From: Methylomonas methanica
Lineage (GTDB): Bacteria; Pseudomonadota; Gammaproteobacteria; Methylococcales; Methylomonadaceae
Assembly (NCBI GenBank): GCA_001644045.1
Contig: LUUF01000077.1
Span: 62,001-126,000, forward strand
Direction: 5' to 3'
DNA length: 64,000 nt
Within the stretch, counting starts at the first letter, position 1, and every line of letters begins with the position of its first letter. The notes beneath the pieces are model-generated. The model searched no databases. It saw only the letters and a program-made list of their open reading frames with translations, and was not told the origin of the DNA. The position numbers and the translations under genes were made by a program. Shown piece by piece: positions 63,383-64,000 of this stretch.

Positions 63383-63891
63383 CTCAACCATTGTTGCTTA
63401 TCCTGTTGGGAGAATTATCGCTGGTGTTGTCGACGGGGCTGATCGTCTTGCTTGTGGTTAATCGACGAAACAAACGCCGACGGCTGGCGGGTCTCGAAGA
63501 ATTGCTGGAAGATATCAAGGACCGGCAGGAACGGCGCGGCGATCGTTTGGCTCTGGCGCTGGTCGGCAAGCATCACGTGGACGAACAGACCGCTCGGGAA
63601 GTAAGCGCAACCCTGATAGCGGCCGAAAAACAGTTTTTGTTTGGGTTCGTCGAACAGCAAATGCAGCAGCAAACCGTCAGCGGTTTTTACGAAAATCTGT
63701 GCAGGTTGCTGGATAGTTATTTGGACGGCGTGCCGACAGCAGGCGAAAAACCGGTTGCCGAACAGCCGGCCGGCGATGCTGAAGAACAACTTACCGATGC
63801 CGATGCCGAGCAGCCAAAACCGGCCGATTCTGACGCAATCCCGGCCGAAGAAGCGCCACCACCACCGGATTGGGGCGACGTGTTCGACTGA
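63379..63891 (+). CDS. Membrane-anchored acidic protein in VWA operon
   Basis: A 170-residue protein. One N-terminal helix (LLLILLGELSLVLSTGLIVLLVV) is followed by a basic stretch (NRRNKRRRLAG), a helical middle (ATLIAAEKQFLFGFVEQQMQQQ) and a strongly acidic Pro/Ala tail ending PPPPDWGDVFD. The plan resembles its neighbour: one anchor plus a cytoplasmic helical body. Third gene of the VWA operon, overlapping the previous stop. Function unknown. Confidence 0.7.
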   Translation: MTQPLLLILLGELSLVLSTGLIVLLVVNRRNKRRRLAGLEELLEDIKDRQERRGDRLALALVGKHHVDEQTAREVSATLIAAEKQFLFGFVEQQMQQQTVSGFYENLCRLLDSYLDGVPTAGEKPVAEQPAGDAEEQLTDADAEQPKPADSDAIPAEEAPPPPDWGDVFD

Positions 63892-63904
63892 GGGGCTTGG
63901 CTCG

Positions 63905-64000
63905 TTAACTCGTCGATATTTCCGTCGCAGGCTGGTCGAGTAATTTGATACCGGTCAGTTTGCTGAAAAAGTTCGCGGATCGTTTCGTCACGCTATCGCC
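63905..64000 (-). CDS. Partial 3' end of a minus-strand gene
   Basis: On the minus strand a reading frame enters from the right edge and stops at 63905-63907 (TAA), giving 31 residues ending KLLDQPATEISTS. It faces the VWA operon end 13 bases away, the usual spacing for convergent genes. Too short to identify. Confidence 0.45.
   Translation of the reverse strand, partial: GDSVTKRSANFFSKLTGIKLLDQPATEISTS

Overview
The window looks like chromosome from a nitrogen-fixing gammaproteobacterium. The best guess is a Methylomonas-like methanotroph (Methylococcales). That is inferred from gene content and protein style: a nif accessory cluster with FeSII and flavodiiron proteins, a HoxX-like protein carrying a hemerythrin domain, UbiEJB/HslVU housekeeping genes and many RND/ABC exporters. 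No diagnostic marker such as pmoA, mxaF or 16S rRNA is present, so the genus is not proven. No tRNA, rRNA, CRISPR array, phage or intact insertion sequence was recognised.

Layout. 1-453: 5' part of a proteasome-like Anbu peptidase. 619-5661: four-gene ABC exporter operon (membrane-fusion protein, double ATPase, two ABC-2 permeases). 5720-11025: nif accessory operon nifB, 2[4Fe-4S] ferredoxin, nifO-like, flavodiiron protein, [2Fe-2S] ferredoxin, FeSII-like protein, nifQ. It is headed by a full sigma-54 promoter with two NifA-type upstream activator sites and an IHF site, and contains a strongly structured intergenic stretch at 9562-9690. A TonB-dependent receptor converges on it. 14358-17738: thioredoxin-like protein, amino-acid permease, exonuclease III and uracil-DNA glycosylase. 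17767-19545: an integron-cassette-like patch (toxin-antitoxin pair between attC-like palindromes, then a frameshifted gene between 25-bp perfect inverted repeats). 19676-24209: MacA-MacB-NodT-type tripartite efflux operon. 24548-29903: PLD-family protein, secreted RNase T2, GlnE. 30071-32041: cytochrome c'-like lipoprotein and DcaP-type porin.

32280-37533 (minus): hslV-hslU-DUF971-ubiE-ubiJ-ubiB, a protein quality control and ubiquinone block. 37740-43506: small secreted protein, guanine-deaminase-like protein, MetA, P-loop protein, DUF6763-like protein, SlyX, a penicillin-binding carboxypeptidase with a SPOR domain, and a CDF metal transporter. 43624-48748 (minus): FecI-FecR-FecA-type iron signalling and uptake operon with a PepSY membrane protein. 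49055-52326: GlxA-type AraC regulator followed by an unusual HoxX-hemerythrin fusion. 52585-57639: TetR/CerR regulator with twin palindromic operators, a 39-residue ORF and an RND efflux pair, all coupled by overlaps. 57657-59390: a second cassette-like array (three small minus-strand genes with attC-like sites at their 3' sides, no integrase). 59642-60814: pgk. 60951-63891: VWA-domain membrane protein operon of unknown function.

The most unusual items are: the HoxX-hemerythrin fusion, which joins an O2-dependent CO-making enzyme family to an O2-binding domain; the coupling of nitrogenase cofactor genes with two O2-protection proteins under one NifA/sigma-54 promoter; two integrase-less cassette arrays; and a split gene joined by a classic A AAA AAG slippery heptamer.
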